Of a stretch of 64,000 bases of DNA, positions 35,081 through 43,694 are shown in pieces (within the stretch, counting starts at the first letter, position 1; the number at the start of each line of letters is the position of its first letter). The position numbers and the translations under genes are program-made. The notes beneath the pieces were generated by a model. It had not been told where the DNA came from. It did not search any database and worked only from the letters and a program-made list of their open reading frames with translations. Source of the DNA: Agaribacillus sp965228415 (GTDB taxonomy: Bacteria > Bacteroidota > Bacteroidia > Cytophagales > Cyclobacteriaceae); contig OZ245814.1 in assembly GCA_965228415.1 (NCBI GenBank), positions 5,518,001 through 5,582,000 on the forward strand, read 5' to 3'.

Positions 35081-36208
35081 ATGAAAATCCTTATCATTGA
35101 TAATGCTATTGATATTACCGGAGCTTTAACATCCATTTCTAATAAAGCCTACGATCTTAAAGATCGGTACGAATTCTATTTTCTGGTGCCTCCAAATGAA
35201 AAAACCCAAAAATTCCTGGAAGATAAAGGGTTTAAGGTGATTCATATGAGTTTCGTAGAAATCAATCGCAACATTCTAAACAATTTTATTTACTGTTTTG
35301 CCCTAATAAAAAATGCTGTAATCATCTCTAAAATAATTAAGAAGAAAGATATCAAATTGGTTCACACCAATGATCTTTTTAATATGGCTCCCGTTCTAGC
35401 CAAGTTTTTTGGAGATTTTAAATTGGTAACGCATGTACGACGAATGCCGGAATCATTTCCCCATCTACTCTACAGAATGTGGGTGAAGATTCACTTGAAA
35501 ATGTCGGATCAAATCGTGCCTGTATCAATTGCTAATAGTAAGATTTTTAGAGATCACAATAAGGTAAAAGTCATCTATAACCCTTTACCTTTCGAAAAAA
35601 AATGGCCGGATTATCAAATTCGGATAAAAAATAAAATTATTAAGATCATATATTTGGCCAACTATATTCAAGGCAAGGGTCAAAATCATATGATAGAAGT
35701 AATGAAATTGATAGCATTAAAAAACAAGAATCCAATATTGGAAGTCACTTTTGCCGGGGGGGACATGGGCCTTAACAAAAATAAAGCGTATAAGCAATAT
35801 CTTATTGCTTTAACGAAACAATATGATATAGAAAGGTTTTTTACATTTCTTGATTACATTGATGATACCGAAAAGCTATTGAAATCGTTTGATATATCGA
35901 TAAATTTATCTGATTCCGAATCATTATCAAGGGTAAGTATGGAGTCACTTTATTATGGTCTCCCCTTGGTGGCAACTGATGTTGGGGGCACAAATGAATT
36001 GTTTCAAAACGACCAATCAGGATTTTTAGTGCCTAAGGGAGATTATCAACATATGAGTAAAGTCATTTTAATGTTAGCAGCCAATGCGGATCTTAGGAAA
36101 AAATTGAGTGAAAATGCCAAGGAATATGTTTCGGAAAAATTCAGTACTGATAATACTTCACGTCAGTTGGGAAAATTATATAGCCGGTTATTATGCGACA
36201 ATAAGTAA
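35081..36208 (+). CDS. GT4 family glycosyltransferase B
   Basis: A 375-aa GT-B enzyme. The N-terminus is KILIIDNAIDITGALTSISNKA, a variant of the usual GGAE motif. In the C-terminal domain KIIYLANYIQGKGQNHMIEVMKLI is followed by LSDSESLSRVSMESLYYGLPLVATDVGGTNELF, with Glu residues in the expected sugar-nucleotide positions. It is cytoplasmic and would extend the lipid-linked oligosaccharide. It lies 14 bases after glycosyltransferase A in the same operon. Donor sugar is unknown. Confidence 0.88.
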   Translation: MKILIIDNAIDITGALTSISNKAYDLKDRYEFYFLVPPNEKTQKFLEDKGFKVIHMSFVEINRNILNNFIYCFALIKNAVIISKIIKKKDIKLVHTNDLFNMAPVLAKFFGDFKLVTHVRRMPESFPHLLYRMWVKIHLKMSDQIVPVSIANSKIFRDHNKVKVIYNPLPFEKKWPDYQIRIKNKIIKIIYLANYIQGKGQNHMIEVMKLIALKNKNPILEVTFAGGDMGLNKNKAYKQYLIALTKQYDIERFFTFLDYIDDTEKLLKSFDISINLSDSESLSRVSMESLYYGLPLVATDVGGTNELFQNDQSGFLVPKGDYQHMSKVILMLAANADLRKKLSENAKEYVSEKFSTDNTSRQLGKLYSRLLCDNK

Positions 36209-36268
36209 TTTAAGAAAATAGATTGTTTAAAATTCATTAGTACCTTTACCCCTAAAACTATCAATTGT

Positions 36269-37051
36269 ATGGAGCTCATTAATTACGGGAATATTAATAA
36301 AAATTTAGAAGAGATAAAATCTCAATGGGATGATACAAACAAGCCGTTTAAATATTTAGTCTTTGATGACTTTTTCTATCCGGAAAAGGCAGAGTTAATT
36401 TTGAATGAATATCCAAGTGTCACTGATGGCAATTGGGATGGTACTACCTACGTCAATCAAAAGAATAAGTTTACATTGACTCAATTCGGCGAAGATTATC
36501 CTCATTTGCAGCAAGCATTTGATGAATTGAATGGTGCAAAATTTATTGCCCTTTTAGAAAAAATCACTGCCATAAAAGATATAACAGCAGACAATGAATT
36601 ATTTGGGGGTGGATTGCATCAATCGGTCAAAGGTGCTTTCCTAGACGTTCATGTTGATTTCAACCTGCATTCCAAAACAAAATTTCATAGAAGGATGAAT
36701 GCAATTGTTTATATGAATAAAAACTGGGAAATGGATTACAATGGCTATTTGGAATTATGGGATATGAAAAATAAAACTCAGCTAGAATATATCTCACCAA
36801 GTTTTAACAGGTTAGTGATGTTTGAGACCAATGAAGTCTCATTTCATGGACACCCCAAACCTCTCAATACGCCACCACATGTCTCCAGAAAGTCATTAGC
36901 TGTTTATTATTATACTAAAACCAGACCAAAGGATGAAATTGCTGAGGAACATAATACTATATACGTCAACACCGAAAGTACCAAAGGTGTTATTAAAAAT
37001 TTAAATTCAGGGATAAAAGCTGCGTTTGAAAGGGTTTTGAGAAAAAAATAA
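36269..37051 (+). CDS. 2-oxoglutarate/Fe(II) oxygenase in the glycan locus
   Basis: A 260-aa double-stranded beta-helix oxygenase. The iron triad can be read as His128 and Asp130 (HVDF) with a distal His193 (SFHGHP, or 195), and the Arg at about 207 (SRKSLAVYYY) would bind the 2-oxoglutarate carboxylate. It resembles the prolyl-4-hydroxylase/Tpa1-like 2OG-Fe oxygenases often found in polysaccharide loci. It could hydroxylate a sugar, a lipid or a protein acceptor. It is followed after 62 bases by an asparagine-synthetase-like gene. No signal peptide, so it should act in the cytoplasm. Confidence 0.82.
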   Translation: MELINYGNINKNLEEIKSQWDDTNKPFKYLVFDDFFYPEKAELILNEYPSVTDGNWDGTTYVNQKNKFTLTQFGEDYPHLQQAFDELNGAKFIALLEKITAIKDITADNELFGGGLHQSVKGAFLDVHVDFNLHSKTKFHRRMNAIVYMNKNWEMDYNGYLELWDMKNKTQLEYISPSFNRLVMFETNEVSFHGHPKPLNTPPHVSRKSLAVYYYTKTRPKDEIAEEHNTIYVNTESTKGVIKNLNSGIKAAFERVLRKK

Positions 37052-37113
37052 ACCGGCATCTGGTGACTATAATCCATTAATAACCTGTCTCGATTTTCAA
37101 GTAAAATATTATT

Positions 37114-38961
37114 ATGTGTGGTATAGCTGGATTTTTTTCTGCTGATGAAAAATTTGGCAAAGGAGATTTGCGTGATATGACGCAGACTTTAGCCCATCGA
37201 GGTCCCGACGCTGAGGGTTTTTACCTAAATAAGCACGTTGGACTCGGACACCGACGATTAAGTGTCATTGATCTTTCCAATAATGCCAATCAACCTTTTT
37301 ATTCCAGGGATAATCGTTATGTAATAGCATTCAATGGAGAGGTATATAATTATCAGGAGATTAGAAAAGGACTTGACTACGAATCCCGTACCAATTCGGA
37401 TACGGAGGTGATTTTACAATCATTTATCCAAAAGGGACCCGGGTTTGTGGAAGAGTTGATAGGCATGTTTGTAATCGTTATATATGACAGTGTCGAAGAT
37501 AAAATGTATTTTTTTAGGGATAGAATGGGGATCAAGCCGTTGTATTATTATAAGGATGGTGACGACCTGGTGTTTGCTTCGGAGTTGAAAAGTATTGTCA
37601 GTATCCAAAGTATTAAACCTAAACTTTCTATTAATCAAGGCGCTATCAATAACTTTTTATATCTTGGTTATATTCCTGAACCTCAATCCATCTATCGTCA
37701 GATACATAAATTCCCATCTGCCAGCTATTTGACGGTATCAAAATCACAATTTGACTTCACTTCTTACTGGGAACCAGAAAATTTTGTCGAGGAAAACGCT
37801 ATCAGTAATTTTCACGATGCCAAGACCAAATTAAAAGAGCTTTTGATGAGCTCAATAAAATATAGAATGATTGCTGATGTGCCATTAGGGACATTCCTTA
37901 GTGGTGGTATAGACTCCAGTATTGTTACCGCAATTGCGCAGGAGCTCACAAGCAATCCGGTTAAAACATTCTCAATTGGGTTCAAAGAGAGAAAATTCAA
38001 TGAATCTGAATATGCCAGATCAGTAGCGAGGTATATGGGCACCGAACACTACGATTTTGTATTGTCCGAAGCAGAGGCCAAAAATGAAGTGTTGAATCTA
38101 TTAGATATTTACGATGAACCATACGGTGATTCATCGGCGATTCCGACTTTGTTGGTATCAAAGATGGCCAGAAAACATGTTACGGTAGCTCTTTCCGGAG
38201 ATGGTGGAGATGAATTATTTCTTGGATATAATAAATATGTTTGGGCAGAGCGCTTATCTAACCCATTAATTAAGATGACCCGACCTGCTATTCATAAATT
38301 TTTGAAAACTTTGCCGTCGAGCAAAATCAAAAGAGTGGCACATCTGTTTGACAATTATCAAAAAGAGCATTTCAAAAGCCATGTTTTCTCACAAGAGTCT
38401 TATTGTTTTACCCAGGAGCAACTAGAGCTGTTAATGTTAAAAGCCGATAATAAAATTCAATTGGATGAGAATTTGAAGAGCTCTGGTAGAAGATTGTCCA
38501 AAATGGAAGAACAATCTATATTTGATTTAAAATATTACTTGAAAGATGACTTGTTGGTAAAAGTAGATAGAGCAAGCATGTTTAACTCATTGGAGGTTAG
38601 AGTACCTATTTTAGATCATAGAGTTGTTGAATTTGCGCTAAACCTCTCCAAACAGTTAAAATTTCGAAATGGGATAACAAAATATATATTGAAAGACCTG
38701 CTTTATGATTATATACCTAAAAAGTATTTTGAAAGGCCCAAATCAGGATTCTCAATACCATTAAGCAAATGGTTGAAAAATGATTTCAAATTTTTGTTTG
38801 ATCAATATTTAAACAGGAATGTTATCGACGAAGTTGGCGTGGTGGATTCAAAGATGGTAAAGACATTAGAGCGCGATTATTTCTCTGGAAAAGACTACCT
38901 GTATGTTCGATTGTGGAATTTGATAATTTTACACAAATGGTTTCTAGAGAAGAGCAGGTAA
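37114..38961 (+). CDS. asnB: Glutamine-hydrolysing asparagine synthetase-like amidotransferase
   Basis: A 615-aa protein of full AsnB length. The N-terminal nucleophile is Cys2 (MCGIAGFF), with RGPDAEGF and the glutaminase domain to about residue 210. The synthetase domain has the ATP pyrophosphatase loop FLSGGIDSSIV near 264 and the LSGDGGDELFLGY segment near 357. In glycan loci such enzymes amidate uronic-acid carboxyls, and that is a plausible role here; a general asparagine synthetase is equally consistent with the sequence alone. Its 3' end overlaps the convergent membrane-protein gene by 18 bases. Confidence 0.88.
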   Translation: MCGIAGFFSADEKFGKGDLRDMTQTLAHRGPDAEGFYLNKHVGLGHRRLSVIDLSNNANQPFYSRDNRYVIAFNGEVYNYQEIRKGLDYESRTNSDTEVILQSFIQKGPGFVEELIGMFVIVIYDSVEDKMYFFRDRMGIKPLYYYKDGDDLVFASELKSIVSIQSIKPKLSINQGAINNFLYLGYIPEPQSIYRQIHKFPSASYLTVSKSQFDFTSYWEPENFVEENAISNFHDAKTKLKELLMSSIKYRMIADVPLGTFLSGGIDSSIVTAIAQELTSNPVKTFSIGFKERKFNESEYARSVARYMGTEHYDFVLSEAEAKNEVLNLLDIYDEPYGDSSAIPTLLVSKMARKHVTVALSGDGGDELFLGYNKYVWAERLSNPLIKMTRPAIHKFLKTLPSSKIKRVAHLFDNYQKEHFKSHVFSQESYCFTQEQLELLMLKADNKIQLDENLKSSGRRLSKMEEQSIFDLKYYLKDDLLVKVDRASMFNSLEVRVPILDHRVVEFALNLSKQLKFRNGITKYILKDLLYDYIPKKYFERPKSGFSIPLSKWLKNDFKFLFDQYLNRNVIDEVGVVDSKMVKTLERDYFSGKDYLYVRLWNLIILHKWFLEKSR

Positions 38962-40296
38962 TTCTTCTTTTTTAGATTTGTTGTGGTATTGAACAATATA
39001 TAGATAACTAATAAAAAACGGAATAATCGGGATCTTATATCTTACCAAGGTGCCGAAATTATAGCTGGAAATTCCAACGACAAAGGCCATCATTACAGAA
39101 AAAAGCAGGCAAAACAAAATTAATGGATTAGCAATGGTAGTACGTAGCAGTCTTGTCAGACCGGTTTTTAGTAAAGTTTTAAAAGCAAGATAAACAATAA
39201 ATAATATTTCCAATGCTGACAACAACATCATAGGGTTTCTGACCTCCCAAATAAACGGTCTGAAAAACGTGGTAAAAATAGCAGCAGGTGCCAGCCTCAA
39301 CATACTTTCCAAACTACCATCCAATGTCCCCAAATAGTAACTCGACCCTTGTTCTTTATTGCTGATATAGTTTATATAGTTAGCAGTAATAGCAGTGGAT
39401 TGCCCCACATTTTCCAGTGAGTAAATTTCGTCATTAACGGTAATTTGAAAATAGGCCCAAATGCTGGTGCCAATCGCCATTGATAATAAAAAAGGATAAA
39501 ATAAGACCCGGATAACCTGGCTATTAATGGATTTATTAATCTCTGAAAACCCCCATATAATAATCAGCGGTAAAAAGCATATTAGTATATATTTTTTTGT
39601 CATAAAAAGCGTGTAAAACGAAATGGGCAACAGCAATATGGAGGAAAAGGAAATCCTCTTGGTGACGATTATTTTTACCAGGACATAAAATAGCATACCT
39701 AATGACCCAATGGCTATAGCCTCTTTCATCAGTCCCGAACTCCAAAAAACAAAAGATGGAATTAAAAAAATTGCAATGGCAAAGTGTTTATGTAATTTTG
39801 GATACAACCGGTAAAATGTCAAAAACAGTAACCAGCTACCGGTAAAACTAATTAAGGCAAAGAAAATAGCCATTACCGAGTAGGTATTAAACGCAAATGG
39901 GGCAAAAAAACCGGAAACCTTGCAAATAAAATAAGTTGGTGCATGGCTATACCATCTGATTCGTGAGGCATATGAAAATGTTTCAGGATCATAACTGCCG
40001 TCTGCCGCCAGGAGTTTTATCCATTTTAAAGGGTTTTCCCAAAAACTATCTCCAATAATGGTCCCGTATAGCCAATAAGCTGATGTGTCTCCCCCATTAT
40101 AAATGTATTCGTAAATTATACCTAAGAATATTGCTCCAAAAATCTTTAGCGCCGCCGCCGGAAGAAAGTATACAGAAATCTTTTTGTCTTTTATAAACAA
40201 GTTTCTGATTACAAAAAGTAAAAATAATATCGCTATAAGGTAAAGCGGGGTAAAGAAAAAGTCCTTCATGCTTAAAAACCATCTAGCTAATATCAT
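38944..40296 (-). CDS. Polytopic membrane protein, GT-C or polymerase candidate
   Basis: A 450-aa protein with about 11 hydrophobic helices. Two conserved-looking loops stand out: NGGDTSAYWLYG near 68, which has the acidic residue used for catalysis in GT-C enzymes, and PSFVFWSSGLMKEA near 185. No Wzy-specific motif is certain. It begins four bases inside the GT39 gene as ATGA, so the two are translationally coupled. It could be a glycosyltransferase acting on a polyprenyl-phosphate donor, or the missing Wzy polymerase. The last bases overlap asnB on the other strand. Confidence 0.65.
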   Translation of the reverse strand: MILARWFLSMKDFFFTPLYLIAILFLLFVIRNLFIKDKKISVYFLPAAALKIFGAIFLGIIYEYIYNGGDTSAYWLYGTIIGDSFWENPLKWIKLLAADGSYDPETFSYASRIRWYSHAPTYFICKVSGFFAPFAFNTYSVMAIFFALISFTGSWLLFLTFYRLYPKLHKHFAIAIFLIPSFVFWSSGLMKEAIAIGSLGMLFYVLVKIIVTKRISFSSILLLPISFYTLFMTKKYILICFLPLIIIWGFSEINKSINSQVIRVLFYPFLLSMAIGTSIWAYFQITVNDEIYSLENVGQSTAITANYINYISNKEQGSSYYLGTLDGSLESMLRLAPAAIFTTFFRPFIWEVRNPMMLLSALEILFIVYLAFKTLLKTGLTRLLRTTIANPLILFCLLFSVMMAFVVGISSYNFGTLVRYKIPIIPFFISYLYIVQYHNKSKKEELPALL

Positions 40297-41708
40297 TTTT
40301 TTACCTGTTTTACTTTGTTAAAAATAACAAAAAGTAAGTTAGATGCCGGGAGTAACAATAACAAATCGACCTGTACCAAATTCCGGATTTCTAATTGTCT
40401 GTAAACGAAACATAAAAAAAAGTATATGGCAAAAATATAAAATGTAATGGGGAATAGCTTCAGATTTTTATAACTATAAATAATCCCTAAAAGCCCTAAT
40501 ACTATTAGAATGCTTCGAAGACCAAATAATCCCTGGACCAGCAACCCGCTGAGATTACCAAATTTGGATCCGCTTTGTAAGTTGTTCTTAAATATTGCCT
40601 TTTTAATATTCAGTAGTGGAACATGACTGATGTAATTAAGAAAATTGTTTTTTATATAGGATTTTCGCAATTGATTAAACCCGTCAGAGATATCAGTATT
40701 ACAAAAATCGGATGGCTTTTTGTGGTTTGGGTTAGTCTTTTTTTGCCAGTAGTAAAATGAAGATCCACAATTCCTAGCCAGTTGAATGAGGGAATCAGCT
40801 TTCAATTTTTCCGCATTGTTTTGAAAAATACCAGTCGGTAAATTCAGCGGTTTTTGCGTATTAACCAATTGCCTGACATAGGGAGTCTCATCATTGTCAA
40901 AACAGTTGATCCACGATCTGAAACTAATAAAGTCGTTATTATATAACTTAAAGCCGTTCATTGACCTGGACAAAATTATTTGATTATGATTAACGTAGTT
41001 TCTAATTGGCCATGGCAGATAAACTACGAGAAACCCAAGGGCTATGAGACTGCATTTTGTGATAGTGCTTTTGCTATACCAGCCATAGGAATTATTAATT
41101 ATTACGAAAATTAATCCTACAAATAAAAGTATGCCTAAGAATTCCCTTGTTAAAAAGGCATAGCCGGTAATTAAACCTAAAAGAATAAATTTATAATTCC
41201 CTTCTTTTTTGGTGTATAAAACATAAATAAATAATATAGATAAAAAATTTGATAGTACCTCTGAATAGGAAATGGTAGTCCAAAGAATAATAAACGGGTA
41301 TGTTGCGTACAGCAATGAAGTAAAATGCGCAATATTTGTTTTATTAAAAATAGATATACTTATCTTGTAAATAAGATAAATACATACCGTGTCTAAGAGC
41401 ACCTGACTTACTGCAACTGCTGGATATACATACTCATCCCCGAATATTAAATAATGCAATCCCCAAAAAAATGAATAACCCGGAACTCTTGCATAATATG
41501 CGTCGGGGTTGGAGAGATCAAAAGTATAATGACCGTGCTCAATTAAATTGATAAAACTCAGGGTCCAGCCTGCGGTATCCCCCATGATATATTTTTCCCC
41601 ATGATAATATATATCTGCACCTACAATAAGAAATAAGAGCCTAATTATTAACCCTACAAACATTAATAACCATATTAATGAGTTGTTTTTGATCAATGCC
41701 TTTATCAT
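40293..41708 (-). CDS. GT39/PMT-like membrane glycosyltransferase
   Basis: A 471-aa membrane protein with about ten helices. The first luminal loop has YIMGDTAGWTLSFINLIEHG, with an acidic motif (GDT) where GT-C enzymes place their catalytic Asp, followed by ARVPGYSFFWGLHYLI. A large periplasmic loop, about residues 240-350, contains Cys and aromatic residues. GT39-like proteins use polyprenyl-phosphate sugars on the outer face of the inner membrane. It lies between a class I methyltransferase and another GT-C-like gene in an operon headed by a polyprenyl-phosphate GT2 gene, which would supply the donor. Confidence 0.75.
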   Translation of the reverse strand: MIKALIKNNSLIWLLMFVGLIIRLLFLIVGADIYYHGEKYIMGDTAGWTLSFINLIEHGHYTFDLSNPDAYYARVPGYSFFWGLHYLIFGDEYVYPAVAVSQVLLDTVCIYLIYKISISIFNKTNIAHFTSLLYATYPFIILWTTISYSEVLSNFLSILFIYVLYTKKEGNYKFILLGLITGYAFLTREFLGILLFVGLIFVIINNSYGWYSKSTITKCSLIALGFLVVYLPWPIRNYVNHNQIILSRSMNGFKLYNNDFISFRSWINCFDNDETPYVRQLVNTQKPLNLPTGIFQNNAEKLKADSLIQLARNCGSSFYYWQKKTNPNHKKPSDFCNTDISDGFNQLRKSYIKNNFLNYISHVPLLNIKKAIFKNNLQSGSKFGNLSGLLVQGLFGLRSILIVLGLLGIIYSYKNLKLFPITFYIFAIYFFLCFVYRQLEIRNLVQVDLLLLLPASNLLFVIFNKVKQVKK

Positions 41709-41713
41709 TTTAA

Positions 41714-42460
41714 TTATTTGCGGTAGGATAAAATTATGGAAATCCCGAATGGAAATTTGAATTTTCTTTTCAATAATGGAATTTCAGCCTGAAAAATACT
41801 GTAAAGCAATTTATTTATGAATTTGTTATTAAACATCCCAAAATCCGAAGATTTCTGTTCGGTACTCTTTTGGGACTTTTTAATAGAACCAATAACCCGT
41901 ATCAATGCGATTGGTAAAAACAAAAAAGTATTAAAATAAGATACATAATGGATCTTACTACTTTGTTCAAATACTTTCACCAGTCCGGGAATTTTATACC
42001 TTCTGAAATGATGGTTTACCTCATCGTGATCGCTCCACAAAAACATAAAGGCGGGAACAGTAACACATAAATGGCCATCCGCTTTACATACCCTTTTCAT
42101 TTCTCTTACAGCCTTAAGATCATCCTCCACGTGTTCTATTACATCAAATGCGCAGACCAGATCAAAAGTTTCGTCGTCAAAGGGTAAGTCCAGTATGGAA
42201 GCATTGACGATACTAATATCTAATTGGCTTTTTACAAATTCGAAACAGTCTTTATCGTATTCCACGGATTGTACTTCACCTACTTCCTCGAGGAGTTGCG
42301 ACGTATAGCCGGTAGCTACGCCGATGTTTAATATTTTGAGAGTGCCTTCCTTGTGTGCAAGCAGAGACTTAATATGCCCAATAATAATCTTATTTCTTAC
42401 CTTGAACCACCAGTGTTCTCTTTCCAACCGAAAATATTCTAAATAATAATTTTTATCCAT
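41714..42460 (-). CDS. Class I SAM methyltransferase in the GT-C operon
   Basis: A 248-aa protein. REHWWFKVRNKIIIGHI at the N-terminus is common in lipid/sugar methyltransferases of glycan loci. Motif I is LKILNIGVATGYTSQLL near 42, with NIGVATG replacing the usual DxGxGxG. VEYDKD and FDLVCAFDVIEHVEDD supply the next motifs. A C-terminal hydrophobic stretch (VSYFNTFLFLPIALIRVIGSI) may attach it to the membrane. It is probably responsible for a methyl group on the glycan or its lipid carrier. It follows the GT2 gene after 20 bases. Confidence 0.8.
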   Translation of the reverse strand: MDKNYYLEYFRLEREHWWFKVRNKIIIGHIKSLLAHKEGTLKILNIGVATGYTSQLLEEVGEVQSVEYDKDCFEFVKSQLDISIVNASILDLPFDDETFDLVCAFDVIEHVEDDLKAVREMKRVCKADGHLCVTVPAFMFLWSDHDEVNHHFRRYKIPGLVKVFEQSSKIHYVSYFNTFLFLPIALIRVIGSIKKSQKSTEQKSSDFGMFNNKFINKLLYSIFQAEIPLLKRKFKFPFGISIILSYRK

Positions 42461-42480
42461 GGTTAATTTCTAAAGAGCCA

Positions 42481-43419
42481 TTAGAAAATCTTCTTTTTGA
42501 CGATAAATAAAGGTCTTCCTCGTGATTCATCATATATTCTCAGTACATATTCTCCAATAAGGCCTAAGGCGATTAACTGTACACTGCTAAATCCGATAAT
42601 AGCCAGGATCAAGGACGTAAAACCTTCTGGAATGCCACCAAAAAACAGGAATTTAAAAAGAAGAAAAAAGGTATAAATTGTGGAAATCAAAAATACGACC
42701 AGACCTAAAATAAAAATGAATTTTACCGGAAATTTACTAAAGCCAAACAATCCGTTATATGCTAATAAAAAAAGTTTCTTTAACGTGTATTTTGGGGCAC
42801 CTGATGTTCTTTCTTCGCGATTGTATTTGATACCAATTTGCTTAAAACCGACCCAGGATCTTATTCCTCGTATAAACAAGCTTTGTTCGGAAGCACCAAG
42901 AATTTCCTTTAACGCCCTTCTTGAGATCAAAGAGAAATCGCCGCTATCTAATGGGATATCTACATTTGAAACCGATCTTAGCAAGCGGTAATACAACCAG
43001 TACGCAAATTTTTTGAATATCCCTTCTTTTCTCTTTTTTCTGACCGCGTATACCACATCGTACCCTTCCAAAGCTTTTTCATAAAAGGTTTTAATTAATT
43101 CAGGGGGGTCTTGCAAATCTCCATCAATCATGGCAATATATTCTCCACTGGTTTCGGATAACCCGGCCAATAGTGCTGATTGATGACCAAAGTTTCTCGA
43201 AAGCGTTAAAACCTTAAACCGCTTATCCAGCTGATGACAATTTTCAAGTTTTTCTAAACTTTTATCCGAACTTCCATCGTCAATACAGATTACCTCGAAA
43301 TCTTCGGTGATATCTTTCAAGCTTTTTATACACCTGACAAAAAGTTTCTCAATTATCTCCTCCTCATTGTATATGGGGATAACTACGGAAATTGTGACAA
43401 TGGGATTATTCTTACTCAA
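42481..43419 (-). CDS. GT2 polyprenyl-phosphate glycosyltransferase (GtrB/DPM1-like)
   Basis: A 312-aa enzyme with a GT-A domain (VVIPIYNEEEIIEKLFVRC, VICIDDGSSDKSLEKL, LSRNFGHQSALLAGL, AMIDGDLQDPPELI) and two C-terminal transmembrane helices (FKFPVKFIFILGLVVFLIST..., LAIIGFSSVQLIALGLIGEYVLRIYDESRGRPLFIV). This is the architecture of GtrB/ArnC/DPM1 enzymes that make polyprenyl-phosphate sugars. The start is TTG at 43419, which I accept because the conserved ISVVIPIYNEEE begins ten codons later and no ATG precedes it. It leads a four-gene minus-strand operon and would feed the two GT-C proteins. Confidence 0.85.
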   Translation of the reverse strand: MSKNNPIVTISVVIPIYNEEEIIEKLFVRCIKSLKDITEDFEVICIDDGSSDKSLEKLENCHQLDKRFKVLTLSRNFGHQSALLAGLSETSGEYIAMIDGDLQDPPELIKTFYEKALEGYDVVYAVRKKRKEGIFKKFAYWLYYRLLRSVSNVDIPLDSGDFSLISRRALKEILGASEQSLFIRGIRSWVGFKQIGIKYNREERTSGAPKYTLKKLFLLAYNGLFGFSKFPVKFIFILGLVVFLISTIYTFFLLFKFLFFGGIPEGFTSLILAIIGFSSVQLIALGLIGEYVLRIYDESRGRPLFIVKKKIF

Positions 43420-43451
43420 AGGCTCAATAAATCTTGAATTATCAAAAGAGA

Positions 43452-43471
43452 AATTTCTTTATAAAGAAATT
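43452..43471. repeat. Perfect 20-bp palindrome in the GT2 operon leader
   Basis: AATTTCTTTA followed by its exact reverse complement TAAAGAAATT, a 20-bp palindrome lying between the predicted transcription start and the TTG start at 43419. It could be an operator for a dimeric regulator or an mRNA hairpin. Confidence 0.6.
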
Positions 43472-43479
43472 ATAATGCC

Positions 43480-43487
43480 CAAATATA
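43480..43487 (-). promoter_or_regulatory. -7 promoter box for the GT2 operon
   Basis: The minus strand reads TATATTTG, a perfect -7 box, about 60 bases from the TTG start at 43419. A TTTTA lies at a spacer of 18 in the -33 region. It is placed next to the 20-bp palindrome, so repression or processing there would affect the transcript. Confidence 0.5.
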
Positions 43488-43694
43488 AGATTTCTTTACA
43501 ACGACTAAAATAAATAGATAAGATATAGAGGTCGTATTTGTAAATCTAATCTTATTCGTCATTATCCCGTATTTGTAATCTTTAATCGCTTTTTCATTTT
43601 TTGTTTATATTTAATTTCCATTATTTACGCTAAATTATTGGTTGTGAGATACAAAATTTTTAGTAACAGACAAATTTCATATTAGGTTGTGGCG

